64,000 bases of DNA from JAPLJM01 sp963708515 (GTDB lineage: Bacteria > Desulfobacterota > Syntrophia > Syntrophales > Fen-1087). The notes below the pieces were generated by a model. It made no database searches, was not told the DNA's origin, and saw nothing but the letters and a program-made list of their open reading frames with translations. The position numbers and the translations under genes are program-made. How positions within the stretch are numbered: position 1 is the first letter of the stretch; each line of letters begins with the position of its first letter. Of this stretch, positions 1 through 7,989 are shown one piece after another. The stretch covers positions 62,001-126,000 of the forward strand of contig CAVPSX010000018.1 of NCBI GenBank assembly GCA_963708515.1, given 5' to 3'.

Positions 1-384
1 CTGATGGCCCGCCAGGCGTCGCAGCTCCTGGAGAAAGTTCGCCCGTTCGGACCGTAGGGCCTCCATCCACCGGGCCTTGAGAAAGTCCACCTCTTCACGG
101 GCCTTTTCGAGGAGTTGTCCCTGATAGGCCTCCGCATCCTGGCGGCCCTTATTGAGCATCTGCTCATAACCCGCCTCGATATCCCGGAGCATTTTTGTGT
201 GGCTCTCTGCGGCCGCCTCGGCCTTCTGCCGGGATTTTTCGGCCTCCATAAAGACCGCGCCGATCTTTGCCTCCCGGGCGTCCATCGCCCCGATGATCCG
301 CCCGAAGAGAAACTTCTTCAGCAGGAACATGAGGATCAGGAAGTTGACGATCTGGGAGAAAAAGACAAACCAGTCGATATGCAT
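1..384 (-). CDS. atpF: ATP synthase F0 subunit b (N-ATPase), partial
   Basis: This is the peripheral-stalk b subunit, truncated by the left window edge; about 128 N-terminal residues are present. The protein begins MHIDWFVFFSQIVNFLIL, a single N-terminal membrane helix, and continues as a charged, Ala/Glu/Lys/Arg-rich helix typical of the b-subunit stalk. The start lies 4 bp after the atpE stop, so translation is probably coupled. Its place after atpB and atpE fits the N-ATPase order D-C-Q-R-B-E-F-A-G; the alpha (atpA) and gamma (atpG) genes would lie beyond the edge. Confidence 0.88.
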   Translation of the reverse strand, partial: MHIDWFVFFSQIVNFLILMFLLKKFLFGRIIGAMDAREAKIGAVFMEAEKSRQKAEAAAESHTKMLRDIEAGYEQMLNKGRQDAEAYQGQLLEKAREEVDFLKARWMEALRSERANFLQELRRLAGHQ

Positions 385-388
385 GGAA

Positions 389-667
389 TCATCCTCCCGC
401 TTTCTTGATGACGTAAGCCCAGAACGGATTGGCGAACACCAGAATCATGGAAATGACAAAGCAGTAGATGGCGATGGATTCCATCATGGCGAGGCCCACG
501 AAAAGCGTTCTCGTCAATGAGTTGCGCTCGTCAGGTTGTTGCGCAATTGAACTTAAGGCGCCATGTATCGCCCGTCCCTGCCCGAGGGCCGGTCCGATAG
601 AGCCTAAAGCCATACAGATACCCGCCGTAATAATCGATACCATTGCTACAATGCTCACGCTGTCCAT
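389..667 (-). CDS. atpE: ATP synthase F0 subunit c with Na+-binding signature
   Basis: A 92-residue hairpin of two membrane helices that forms the rotor c-ring. The loop QQPDER is the usual polar loop that contacts F1. Q30 in GPALGQG, E63-S64 in AMMESIAIY and Y68 align with Gln32, Glu65, Ser66 and Tyr70 of the Ilyobacter tartaricus Na+ c-ring, so the ion site has the Na+ ligand set; position 61 is Met where Ilyobacter has Val63. A GGGAGG ribosome site precedes the ATG. It sits between atpB and atpF in the operon. The Na+ assignment rests on the motif and on the N-ATPase gene order. Confidence 0.93.
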   Translation of the reverse strand: MDSVSIVAMVSIITAGICMALGSIGPALGQGRAIHGALSSIAQQPDERNSLTRTLFVGLAMMESIAIYCFVISMILVFANPFWAYVIKKAGG

Positions 668-702
668 AACTTGTTTTTTCCTCCCTTCATTGTTTGTTGG
701 TT

Positions 703-1425
703 TCAGGTTGTTTTGTGCGCCTTGGGTTTATGTCCCGCACCTTCGTGTGATTGCGTGGCCGCTGCAATGTAAACCATTGTCAGTACCACGAAAATATAGG
801 CCTGGAGGATCCCGATCAGAAGGCCCAATGCCTGCATAGCGACAGGAAAAAGCAGGGGCGTCACCGAAAGCAGGATGGCGATCACCTTTTCATGACTCAT
901 CATGTTTCCAAAAAGCCGGACGGCCAGGGAGAGTGTCCTGGATATTTCGCCCATGACATGAAAAGGGAAAAAGATAAAGTTCGGGCGAAAATATTCCTTG
1001 AGATATTCGATAAGACCCTGTTTCGTAATGCCGAAAATCGGGACAGCGAAGAACACCACGATGGCCAGTGCCGACGTTGTTGTGAGGGACGAGGTCGGCG
1101 CGACGTAACCAGGAATGAAGGTCAGCAGGTTCGACAGAAGGATGAACAGAAACAGGGTACCGATAAAGGGAAAATAGGAATCCCCTCCCTCACCGACAAT
1201 TTCCTTGATCTCCGAACGAAGTGTGCTGACAATGACCTCCATGAGGTTCTGCCAGCGGGACATTTTGCGGTCCGACGACAGATTCCGCGTGATCGCCAGG
1301 GAACCGATGACCAGGATCGCCATGATGATCCATGTGTACACGAGTGTGGCGCTGATGGTGACAAAATGCCACGCGAAGAAAATGACCTGATCCGGACTGA
1401 TCTGATGGACGGCTACGACTTCCAT
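703..1425 (-). CDS. atpB: ATP synthase F0 subunit a (N-ATPase)
   Basis: The stator a subunit that forms the ion half-channels against the c-ring; about 240 residues with several hydrophobic helices. The conserved helix containing the essential arginine is visible as SLAVRLFGNMMSHE, followed by a C-terminal ILQAYIFVVLTMVYI helix. I chose the ATG at 1425 because AGGAG lies 7 nt upstream; upstream in-frame codons give unrelated sequence. The start overlaps the end of atpR by 13 bp, which suggests coupled translation. A short His/Lys-rich C-terminal tail follows the last helix. Confidence 0.92.
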   Translation of the reverse strand: MEVVAVHQISPDQVIFFAWHFVTISATLVYTWIIMAILVIGSLAITRNLSSDRKMSRWQNLMEVIVSTLRSEIKEIVGEGGDSYFPFIGTLFLFILLSNLLTFIPGYVAPTSSLTTTSALAIVVFFAVPIFGITKQGLIEYLKEYFRPNFIFFPFHVMGEISRTLSLAVRLFGNMMSHEKVIAILLSVTPLLFPVAMQALGLLIGILQAYIFVVLTMVYIAAATQSHEGAGHKPKAHKTT

Positions 1426-1736
1426 GAGCATGCTCCTGTAGGCCGGGTCACCCGACCCGGCGACATTGGGATCCTGCCGAGGCTGCGGACCAGAACCGCC
1501 TTGACGATGAAAAATCCTGCAACGGCAGCGGCCATACGTTCCCATTGCCCGTCTGTCAGGATAAAAAACCCGCCTAAGGCAAAAATGGTCCGTGCTGCAA
1601 AGCTGGCGATCATGAGCCAATGCGGGTTCCTTGCCTCCGGGAGCCTGCGCACCGTCTCCCAGAGGCCGGAAAAATAGACCCAGCCGATCAGGCCACCGAG
1701 TGCGAAGGGAAATATAAGTGCGGATAAAGAAAACAT
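1413..1736 (-). CDS. atpR: N-ATPase accessory membrane subunit AtpR
   Basis: A 107-residue protein with about three hydrophobic segments. AtpR is specific to N-ATPase operons and is thought to assist assembly or ion occupancy of the c-ring through conserved membrane-embedded arginines. Here arginines are seen in SFAARTIFALGG and in KAVLVRSLGR near the second and third segments. The position between atpQ and atpB is diagnostic of this operon class. The last 13 bp overlap atpB, so the extreme C-terminus (PTGACSWKS) is read through the atpB ribosome site. Confidence 0.82.
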   Translation of the reverse strand: MFSLSALIFPFALGGLIGWVYFSGLWETVRRLPEARNPHWLMIASFAARTIFALGGFFILTDGQWERMAAAVAGFFIVKAVLVRSLGRIPMSPGRVTRPTGACSWKS

Positions 1737-1775
1737 GCGCCGATCCTTTCACGCCATTGTCGAAACAACTGCAGG

Positions 1776-2138
1776 CTAAGCTTCCCCCTGCGACTGTGAA
1801 TTATCATCCCCGTCTTTGATAATGTCTTCCCTGGCCTTCCTGACCCAGTACCAGGCGTTGATGGATCCCAGTGCAACCCCCAGGATCAAGAGCATCAGCG
1901 TCCAGGAAAAACGGCTGGGCCAGGTCCGGTCAGTCCAGATCCCGATGGCTATCCCGATGAGGGTGGGGATGGCCACGGACCATCCCACGACGCCGATCAT
2001 GCCGAGACCGAACCAGACCGTTTCGTCTTTGCGAGCCTTCCCCTTGATGCGCCTCGACTCCTTCGCCCCGATTTTCCGGGTGAATTCTTTTTCCTGCTTC
2101 AGGCGCCTTTCCTTCGGTGTCATTTGTTCGTCACTCAT
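1776..2138 (-). CDS. atpQ: N-ATPase AtpQ / AtpI-like membrane protein
   Basis: A 120-residue protein with a very basic N-terminus (residues 1-40) and two membrane helices around residues 44-66 and 78-98. The motif IGIAIGIWTDRTWPS is typical of AtpI/AtpZ-type proteins encoded in ATP synthase operons, which have been linked to Mg2+/Ca2+ handling or c-ring assembly. The ATG has a GAGAGG site. Its place between epsilon and atpR matches the N-ATPase operon. The exact role of AtpQ is not settled in any organism I know. Confidence 0.78.
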   Translation of the reverse strand: MSDEQMTPKERRLKQEKEFTRKIGAKESRRIKGKARKDETVWFGLGMIGVVGWSVAIPTLIGIAIGIWTDRTWPSRFSWTLMLLILGVALGSINAWYWVRKAREDIIKDGDDNSQSQGEA

Positions 2139-2176
2139 GATGACCTCTCAACAAAACGCTCAACAATCGAACGCCG

Positions 2177-2563
2177 TTATACATGTCTGATCTCCATGAA
2201 GCGGCGCAGGAGATCCAGTTCGAGCCTGGCCACGGCTGTCCGGGCCTTCTTCTCACGTTCGTCGATTTCCATGAACTGGGCAATGACAACTTCCTTCAAA
2301 TGACCCAGTTCGGGGCTTCGATAGGCGTTTCGCGTCGAGACAAGAACATCGGACCCTTTTTTGACCAGCGTGCCGATATCGATGGCCAAATAGGCGTCTT
2401 CGCCTCCGGCCGTGCTGTAAGAGAAAACGCCGGGAACGAGGGCAGCCGTGAAATCGATATGCTGGGGCAACAGACAGAACAGGCCGTTTTCCGCTTCAGC
2501 GACGACCTTGGTCACCTCTTCGCTCAGAAAGATCTCGGCGGGAAGCAGGATTTTCAGCTTCAT
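2177..2563 (-). CDS. atpC: ATP synthase F1 subunit epsilon (N-ATPase)
   Basis: A 128-residue F1 rotor subunit. The N-terminal beta-sandwich is recognisable (MKLKILLPAEIF, then FCLLPQHIDFTAALVPG). The C-terminal helical part is short and Arg/Lys rich. It starts 1 bp after the beta stop codon, consistent with coupling. In ordinary F-ATPase operons epsilon is last and follows beta as here, but beta-epsilon at the beginning of the operon, ahead of the F0 genes, is the N-ATPase arrangement. Confidence 0.88.
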   Translation of the reverse strand: MKLKILLPAEIFLSEEVTKVVAEAENGLFCLLPQHIDFTAALVPGVFSYSTAGGEDAYLAIDIGTLVKKGSDVLVSTRNAYRSPELGHLKEVVIAQFMEIDEREKKARTAVARLELDLLRRFMEIRHV

Positions 2564-2564
2564 C

Positions 2565-3947
2565 TCAGGCCCTCACCGCTTCATCAACCGCACCGATCAT
2601 ATACAGGGAGCTTTCGGGATAATCGGCAAACTCGTCGTTCAGTATCCGTTCACAGCCGTCCAGGGCGTCCTGGAGGGCCACCATCTTGCCTGCTTTGCCG
2701 ATGAACTGCTCCGTCACGTGGAACGGCTGCGTGAAAAAGCGTTCCAGACGACGGGCACGGTAAACGGTCCGTTGATCCTCACGGGAAAGCTCATTGATAC
2801 CCAGCATGGCGATGATGTCTTTGAGTTCTTCGTACAGGCTCAGATTCCTTCGAATATCCTGCGCGATCCGGTAATGGCGTTCCCCGGCGATGTTCGGCAT
2901 GAGCATCTTGGAGCCCGATTGCAGCAGGTCGATGGCCGGATAAAAACCTTCGCTGGCCCGCTTCCGGGACAGAACGATGGACGCCGTCAGGTGACCGAAC
3001 GTGTGGGATGCCGAAGGGTCCGTGAAATCGTCGGCAGGCACGTAAACGGCCTGAATCGACGTGATGGCCCCCGTGGTCGTGTTGCAGATGCGCTCCTCCA
3101 GCGCCGCCAGGTCGGAGGCCAGCGTAGGCTGATAACCGAGGCGCGAGGGAAGGAGGCCCATGAGCCCCGAAACCTCCTGCCCGGCCTGGATGAAGCGGAA
3201 GATGTTGTCAATGAGGAGCAGGACGTCCTGACGTTCGTCGTCGCGAAAGTATTCGGCCATCGTGAGACCCGTGTGACCGACGCGGAAACGGGCCCCGGGC
3301 GGCTCATTCATCTGTCCGAAGACCATGACGGTATTGGGGAGAACGCCTGCCTCCTTCATTTCGCGATAGAGTTCCTCGCCCTCGCGGCACCGCTCGCCGA
3401 CGCCGCAGAAGATGCTGATGCCGTGGTGGTGGCCCACCATGTTGTGGATCATCTCCGTGAGCAGGACCGTCTTGCCGACGCCGGCGCCTCCGAAAAGTCC
3501 GGCCTTTCCGCCGCGCTCCAGGGGACACAGGACATCCACGGACTTGATGCCCGTATGGAAGATCTCGGAAACGGTCGACTGCTGGGTGATGGGAACTCTC
3601 ACCCCCTGGATGGGCCGGGTTTCGCTTCCCTTCAATGCTTCGAGATTGTCGATGGTCTCTCCGAAGACGTTAAAGACCCGCCCCAGAAGCTCTTTACCCA
3701 CCGGAATCATAAACGGTCCGCCGGTATCGGTTATGGCCGACCCCCGGGCCAGCCCCTGGGTCGGCATCAGGGAGATCCCCCTGACCGTTTCAGCGTTGAT
3801 CTGAACCATGACTTCGACACGCGTCCGGCCGTCGTCTCCGGCAAGCAGGACGTTTCCGATGTCCGGCAGTCGGCCCGGTCCAAACCGAGCGTCAATGACG
3901 CTGCCGCGCACGGATATCACGGTTCCCTGATTTTGCTGATTTTCCAT
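2565..3947 (-). CDS. atpD: ATP synthase F1 subunit beta (N-ATPase)
   Basis: The catalytic F1 subunit, 460 residues. The P-loop GGAGVGKT, the MNEPPGAR segment and the VLLLIDNIFRF Walker B region are all present, followed by GYQPTLASDLAALEER. I place the start at 3947 rather than 3953 because GGAG lies 6 nt upstream of the second ATG and directly abuts the first. It is the first ATP synthase gene of the operon and begins 27 bp after a membrane RsbRD-like gene, so the two are probably co-transcribed. Confidence 0.95.
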   Translation of the reverse strand: MENQQNQGTVISVRGSVIDARFGPGRLPDIGNVLLAGDDGRTRVEVMVQINAETVRGISLMPTQGLARGSAITDTGGPFMIPVGKELLGRVFNVFGETIDNLEALKGSETRPIQGVRVPITQQSTVSEIFHTGIKSVDVLCPLERGGKAGLFGGAGVGKTVLLTEMIHNMVGHHHGISIFCGVGERCREGEELYREMKEAGVLPNTVMVFGQMNEPPGARFRVGHTGLTMAEYFRDDERQDVLLLIDNIFRFIQAGQEVSGLMGLLPSRLGYQPTLASDLAALEERICNTTTGAITSIQAVYVPADDFTDPSASHTFGHLTASIVLSRKRASEGFYPAIDLLQSGSKMLMPNIAGERHYRIAQDIRRNLSLYEELKDIIAMLGINELSREDQRTVYRARRLERFFTQPFHVTEQFIGKAGKMVALQDALDGCERILNDEFADYPESSLYMIGAVDEAVRA

Positions 3948-3973
3948 GCTCATCTCCTCAATTATCGCCAGAT

Positions 3974-4819
3974 TTATGTTGTCAGTGTCCTGAACATATC
4001 TTCCACTTTTTTCAGGCCATCCATGAGCCGGGCAACGACGTAGCCGGTCAAAACAAACATGGAGGCGCGAATAATATCATCGGCGAAGGGCACTCCCCTC
4101 AGGAAAAGGGCGTGACTCGTGATAATCAGAATGCCGAGAAACAATGCCACCAGGATGCCCTTTTTCCGCCACCAGATCGCAGCCAGAATGATGGGGATAT
4201 AGAAGAGGTGGGTAAAAATCACACCCACGCCCAGTGTTGCATGGTAATAATAGGTCAGAAGGCAGGCGACGAGGAGAAAGGCGCCCATCAGTCCGGTCTT
4301 GAAGACGCCCTGCTTACCGCCGGCCGGATCTTCCATTCTCAGGGTCTTGATCACACCTAACTTTCTATCAACGTCCTGGCTGATCAATTCCTGGTATTTT
4401 TCCGTGATCTGATACATCGCGTAATCGAACATCAGGATCGTCCGGTTCAGGCCTTCCGCCATCTGGTGCAAATCAACGGTTGTAACGTAGGCCGTCTGGA
4501 ACTCCGCGTAAAGCCACAGATGCCGCCGCATCAGGATCAGCCCATAGATGGCCTCCTGCAGGGGGATTTTTCCCCGGTAGCGCTCTTCGGCGTACCTGGC
4601 AAAAAAACCCTTGGCCGTGTCAAAGGGGTTATCGGTGAAAAACATCTGCCGGAAATGGGTGTAAAAAAAGATGGCCTGAGGGATCACCTTCTCTTCGGTA
4701 AGACCGTGATACGATGGGGTCCTGTGATTCTTCCGCACATCGGCCGCCCAACGCCGGGCCATTTCCTCGCTCTTGGTTTCGATAATATCAATCAGTCTTG
4801 TGGCATAGGCTTTCATCAT
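3974..4819 (-). CDS. RsbRD-like sensor protein with C-terminal membrane domain
   Basis: 281 residues. Residues 1-150 are an all-alpha RsbRD/RsbU-N-like domain (ARRWAADVRKN, YAEERYRGKIPLQEAIYGL, LMRRHLWLYAEF). Residues about 172-265 hold around four membrane helices (FLLVACLLTYYYHA, LFYIPIILAAIWWRKKG, ILVALFLGILIITSHA, MFVLTGYVVARLMDG) resembling the membrane modules of some histidine kinases. No kinase, cyclase or other output domain is present. It is clearly paralogous to the next gene upstream (4895-5362). It ends 27 bp before atpD, so a regulatory or assembly link to the ATPase is an inference from position. GAGGATGAA precedes the ATG; a second ATG follows immediately. Confidence 0.75.
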   Translation of the reverse strand: MMKAYATRLIDIIETKSEEMARRWAADVRKNHRTPSYHGLTEEKVIPQAIFFYTHFRQMFFTDNPFDTAKGFFARYAEERYRGKIPLQEAIYGLILMRRHLWLYAEFQTAYVTTVDLHQMAEGLNRTILMFDYAMYQITEKYQELISQDVDRKLGVIKTLRMEDPAGGKQGVFKTGLMGAFLLVACLLTYYYHATLGVGVIFTHLFYIPIILAAIWWRKKGILVALFLGILIITSHALFLRGVPFADDIIRASMFVLTGYVVARLMDGLKKVEDMFRTLTT

Positions 4820-4894
4820 TTCATCCTCTTTCCCAATGCTCTCATGACAGCCGCTCCGATAACAAGTTCCGATCCATTCTGCTCCCGCTGAACG

Positions 4895-5362
4895 CTATGT
4901 GTTTGGCGCCTCAAACCATTCCAGCTTCATCAGTTCCCGATACTTCCGCGTGATGGCGTACATGGCGTAATCAAACATCAGGATGGTTCGGCTCAGGCTC
5001 TCCACGGCCTGCCGGTGTTCGACCGCCGTGATGAAGATGGCCTGGAACTCCGCATAAAGCCAGATATGCCGCCGCATCAGGATCAGCGCATAAACGGCCT
5101 CATGTAGCGGTATCCCTTCCCGGTATCGCTCCTCGGCGTAATGCTCAAAATATTTTTCCGCCTGCCTGTACGGCGCATCGTGAACAAACATCTCTCTGAA
5201 ATGATGATAAAATTCTGTGGCCTGAAGGAGAATCCTTTCGGCGGCGGCGCCGTGATAGGATTTCGTTTTTTCGTTTGTCTTCACATCTTTTGCCCATTGC
5301 TTCGCAATTTTTTCGGCGCTGCTCTCCGTCAGGTCAATCAACTTTGTCGCATAGGCTTTCAT
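4895..5362 (-). CDS. RsbRD-like all-alpha domain protein (soluble paralogue)
   Basis: 155 residues with the same N-terminal domain as its downstream neighbour: both begin MKAYAT(K/R)LID and share YAEERYR.(G)IPL.EA.Y.LILMRR and LSRTILMFDYAMYAIT-type blocks. It stops just after the shared domain, where the paralogue continues into membrane helices, so the pair arose by tandem duplication with loss or gain of the C-terminal part. RsbRD-type domains sit at the N-terminus of stressosome and redox-sensing proteins; the ligand here is unknown. It is the first gene after the sigma54 site and probably the first gene of the ATPase transcript. Confidence 0.72.
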   Translation of the reverse strand: MKAYATKLIDLTESSAEKIAKQWAKDVKTNEKTKSYHGAAAERILLQATEFYHHFREMFVHDAPYRQAEKYFEHYAEERYREGIPLHEAVYALILMRRHIWLYAEFQAIFITAVEHRQAVESLSRTILMFDYAMYAITRKYRELMKLEWFEAPNT

Positions 5363-5394
5363 GGGGACGCTTCTTTGCTTTTATTGATCAGGAA

Positions 5395-5411
5395 CAGCAA
5401 TGGTCATGCCA
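5395..5411 (-). promoter_or_regulatory. Sigma54 (-24/-12) promoter for sensor/N-ATPase genes
   Basis: Read on the minus strand the site is TGGCATGACCATTGCTG. It matches the TGGCAC-N5-TTGCW consensus with GG and GC separated by exactly 10 nt. It lies about 33 bp upstream of the ATG at 5362, giving a short leader. If real, transcription needs an enhancer-binding activator, which is not encoded in this window. Confidence 0.6.
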
Positions 5412-5586
5412 CAATGGAGCATCCGCAGTGTCTTTGTAAATAGCTGTCTTTATTGATGTTTAATAGATTGATCGGGCGGGTTGACGATCCGGGCAACGAA
5501 GCAAGCGTCATGCAGAACGCACGACCGGCAGCGATGCGGACAGAATAAATTGATAGATGATTATTTAATACAAATACTTACAGGTA

Positions 5587-5624
5587 GCGACCTTTATGTC
5601 ACCCCTTCATGACACAAAGGTCGC
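5587..5624. repeat. Intergenic inverted repeat (14-bp arms)
   Basis: The arms GCGACCTTTATGTC and GACACAAAGGTCGC pair with a single mismatch around a 10-nt loop. It follows the stop of the minus-strand PHA synthase at 5659 and precedes the sigma54 promoter. There is no clear U-tract, so it may be a rho-dependent or weak terminator, or an operator. I see no gene in 5363-5658; besides this hairpin it holds only the sigma54 site. Confidence 0.5.
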
Positions 5625-5658
5625 AGTCCCCTTTCAATCTACGCCCTCGCATACTTCA

Positions 5659-7434
5659 TCACACAGAAAGCTGTTGGACCGCCTTAAGGTATTCGGCCAG
5701 CAAGGGCTTGCTCACGACGAAGATATGGCCGATGTTCTTCTCGATGGTCCGGTTCAGCCCCCCACGGGTCATCCGGATATTCCCGTCTTGCGTCTGCCCC
5801 CACAACTGACTGGCGACGCAGGAGCCGGGAGGGGCGATGGGATCCCGAGACCCCCGGTAATCGAAAATCTGAACTTCGCCCCTTCTCAGGGCGTCCATAT
5901 CTACAGGTTTACCGTCCAACTTCGGGATGGTGGAAGGAAGACAGAATTTCCCCTCAACGATGGGATTGGTGAGAAACAACTGGATCCACTCCCTGTGGGC
6001 CCTTGCCGGAAATTTTGTCCCATGGGTCAACCAGTAAAGAAAAGGCGCCGCATCCTCGATCGCATTGTCATAGATGGCCCTTCCGTAAAAACCGGTCATG
6101 ACGGTATAATGCACCCCCGGCTGAATCTCGTTCATGCCGAACTCGATCATCTGGGGCGGCACATTAACGCTTCCGAAAAGCTCAGACATGAGATGCGTAT
6201 CGTAATACTGGCGTATAAATGACCTCATGGGGCCGTGGCCGCTATCCCCATCGTCGAAACGTACAGGCGCCGCCATCAAGGCGATCTTCTTGATGTCCAT
6301 TTCTTTGCCTGCCGCGAGACGCTCTTGAGCCCGTCGCGCCAGATAGGCCGTGATCAAGGTGCCCCCCATGCAGTAACCCATGGCATGGATCTCCGCCCGG
6401 GGATGCTTTTTCTTGATGATTTTCAGGTTGTTATCGTGCACCGTCTTGGCATAGAAGCCGAATCCGAGGTCCGTATCGTCAGGCCCCGGAACGCCGAAAT
6501 CGACCAGATAAATCTCGTACCCCTCCTTGAGCATGCCTTCCACCACGGACTTCCCCTCTGCCAGATCGAACAATTCCGGTTTGTTGATCAGGGGGGTGGA
6601 GATATAGAGAACTTTGCCGTTCGGCTTGATCCCCTTGGGACGAACATAATGACGGAGACTGACATGGGCGATCTTCGATCCTTCAACGATCTCATAAGGG
6701 GAGCATCCGATCTTGCCCTGGGTGGCTCTTTCGGAATATTCCTTGAGGTCGAAGGCATTGTGCTTATGAAGCGTCTCGAAGCGTAACCGGTTTTCCACCA
6801 GGTACTCCTCGATGGTCATTGCATCCGATTCGTCCTTGTTCTTTCTCATGTAAGGCAAATCCTTGTCGTCGAGGGGCGTTTCCGTGATCACCACGAGCAG
6901 ACACTTCAGAAGTTCCTTCATGGCCCTCAGTCGCGTCAATCCCATTGAATTATAGGCCGCTTCCATCTGGGCAAACTCGTGAACATATTCTTTGAGCATC
7001 GCATGCCCTTCCGGCGTGGTGGAGATGCGACGAGCCTTATCGCGATCAAAATGGCCGTCCTGCATGAAGTAATCGCAGAGAAAATAAATGAGACGAGAAT
7101 AATTCTTGTAGATCCAGCCGTTCAGGTCCCGATAGAGATCCGGATCTCTTCCTGAGCGCACCGACAGCCGGGCGTGAGCCTTCATGGGATCGAGGACGAG
7201 GGCCGTCAGGAAAGTGTTCTGCAGGCTGGCAAAAATGGCCAACGGACCGAACAGGTTATAGTTTTCGCTCACGGAAGCCAACGTCTGCTGATACTGGAAA
7301 AGCGCTTTGGCCTGTGCGCCGGCCATCATGCTCTTCCAGGGCAATGCCGTTTTAAGTCCTTCACGGTTGTCGGCAGGGGTCGCTCCCATCGGGATCAGCA
7401 ATGCACTTGGCGATATTCTCTCTCCCTTTTCCAT
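5659..7434 (-). CDS. phaC: Long poly(3-hydroxyalkanoate) synthase-family protein
   Basis: 591 residues, alpha/beta-hydrolase fold of the PHA synthase family. The nucleophile lies in the lipase-like box GYCMGGT (C355); the acid is D531 in YRGSRDPIAPP and the base H570 in KNIGHIFV, giving the Cys-Asp-His triad of PhaC enzymes. The N-terminal 240 residues match the long class I/II type rather than the 355-residue class III type. It polymerises (R)-3-hydroxyacyl-CoA on granule surfaces. GGAGGG precedes the ATG. It is transcribed alone, divergently from the SDR-thiolase module, whose MaoC hydratase and SDR could supply substrate. Two further PhaC-like genes occur at 36.8 and 39.7 kb. Confidence 0.85.
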   Translation of the reverse strand: MEKGERISPSALLIPMGATPADNREGLKTALPWKSMMAGAQAKALFQYQQTLASVSENYNLFGPLAIFASLQNTFLTALVLDPMKAHARLSVRSGRDPDLYRDLNGWIYKNYSRLIYFLCDYFMQDGHFDRDKARRISTTPEGHAMLKEYVHEFAQMEAAYNSMGLTRLRAMKELLKCLLVVITETPLDDKDLPYMRKNKDESDAMTIEEYLVENRLRFETLHKHNAFDLKEYSERATQGKIGCSPYEIVEGSKIAHVSLRHYVRPKGIKPNGKVLYISTPLINKPELFDLAEGKSVVEGMLKEGYEIYLVDFGVPGPDDTDLGFGFYAKTVHDNNLKIIKKKHPRAEIHAMGYCMGGTLITAYLARRAQERLAAGKEMDIKKIALMAAPVRFDDGDSGHGPMRSFIRQYYDTHLMSELFGSVNVPPQMIEFGMNEIQPGVHYTVMTGFYGRAIYDNAIEDAAPFLYWLTHGTKFPARAHREWIQLFLTNPIVEGKFCLPSTIPKLDGKPVDMDALRRGEVQIFDYRGSRDPIAPPGSCVASQLWGQTQDGNIRMTRGGLNRTIEKNIGHIFVVSKPLLAEYLKAVQQLSV

Positions 7435-7561
7435 TGTTCCCTCCTGTGGATGATTTTGTCTCCCTGTTGCTGTGTGAAAGTATCAGATTTATATTAAAAA
7501 TCAAGGAATTCTTGTGGAAACCCGCTGTCATGCCAGCCTCTGCCAAATTTATGGCCGCCTC

Positions 7562-7624
7562 TTCATTATTTCATGTTCATTGTTTCATTATTTCATTGAC
7601 ACACCCGCCTGTTATGATTATACT
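7562..7624 (+). promoter_or_regulatory. Strong sigma70 promoter with upstream direct repeat
   Basis: TTGACA at 7596-7601 and TATACT at 7619-7624 are separated by 17 nt, an almost ideal sigma70 promoter. Two exact copies of TTCATTATTTCAT (7562-7574 and 7584-7596) lie 22 bp apart, the second touching the -35 box. That spacing puts both on the same helix face, as expected of an activator or repressor binding a direct repeat. It is oriented toward the SDR-thiolase-dehydratase module. Confidence 0.65.
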
Positions 7625-7989
7625 CCCGCCGTCAAAATGCAGTGTCTTCTCCATCCAAGCAGGAAAAGTTAGATTCCCCTTCCCCGGCAGGAGGAAATAA
7701 GAAGGAAGTGTCAGGTTCCTTCCAGACCGATCCTCTCGCGGTTGGCGGTTCGTTATGTCATCGATCAGGGTATGATGAATATAAGAATCCTTCTTGCAGC
7801 GCTGAAATCAAAACAGGAAATTGTCCGTCTGTTTCTTAACGTCATGACGGGCAGTCCATCCGTCCTCAATTTCAAAAAAGCTTCCTCATTCGGTTATGAA
7901 CGGGATGTGCGCGCCGCGCATTTCCATAAGATCGGGCGTGAAGAGTTTCCATCATCATTTGTACGAAAAAATCACAAAGGAGGAGGGTT
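7625..7989 (+). other. Long untranslated leader of the catabolic module
   Basis: About 360 nt separate the predicted transcription start from the SDR ATG. Short open frames here lack convincing start signals and recognisable protein sequence. A GGAGG at about 7689 is followed by no start codon. I see no riboswitch consensus and no attenuator hairpin with a U-tract, but the length is unusual and leaves room for leader regulation. Confidence 0.4.

Noticed and set aside
2448..4043. A 531-codon plus-strand open frame opposite atpD
   Set aside because: It is the antisense shadow of the beta subunit; the composition is not protein-like and there is no ribosome site.
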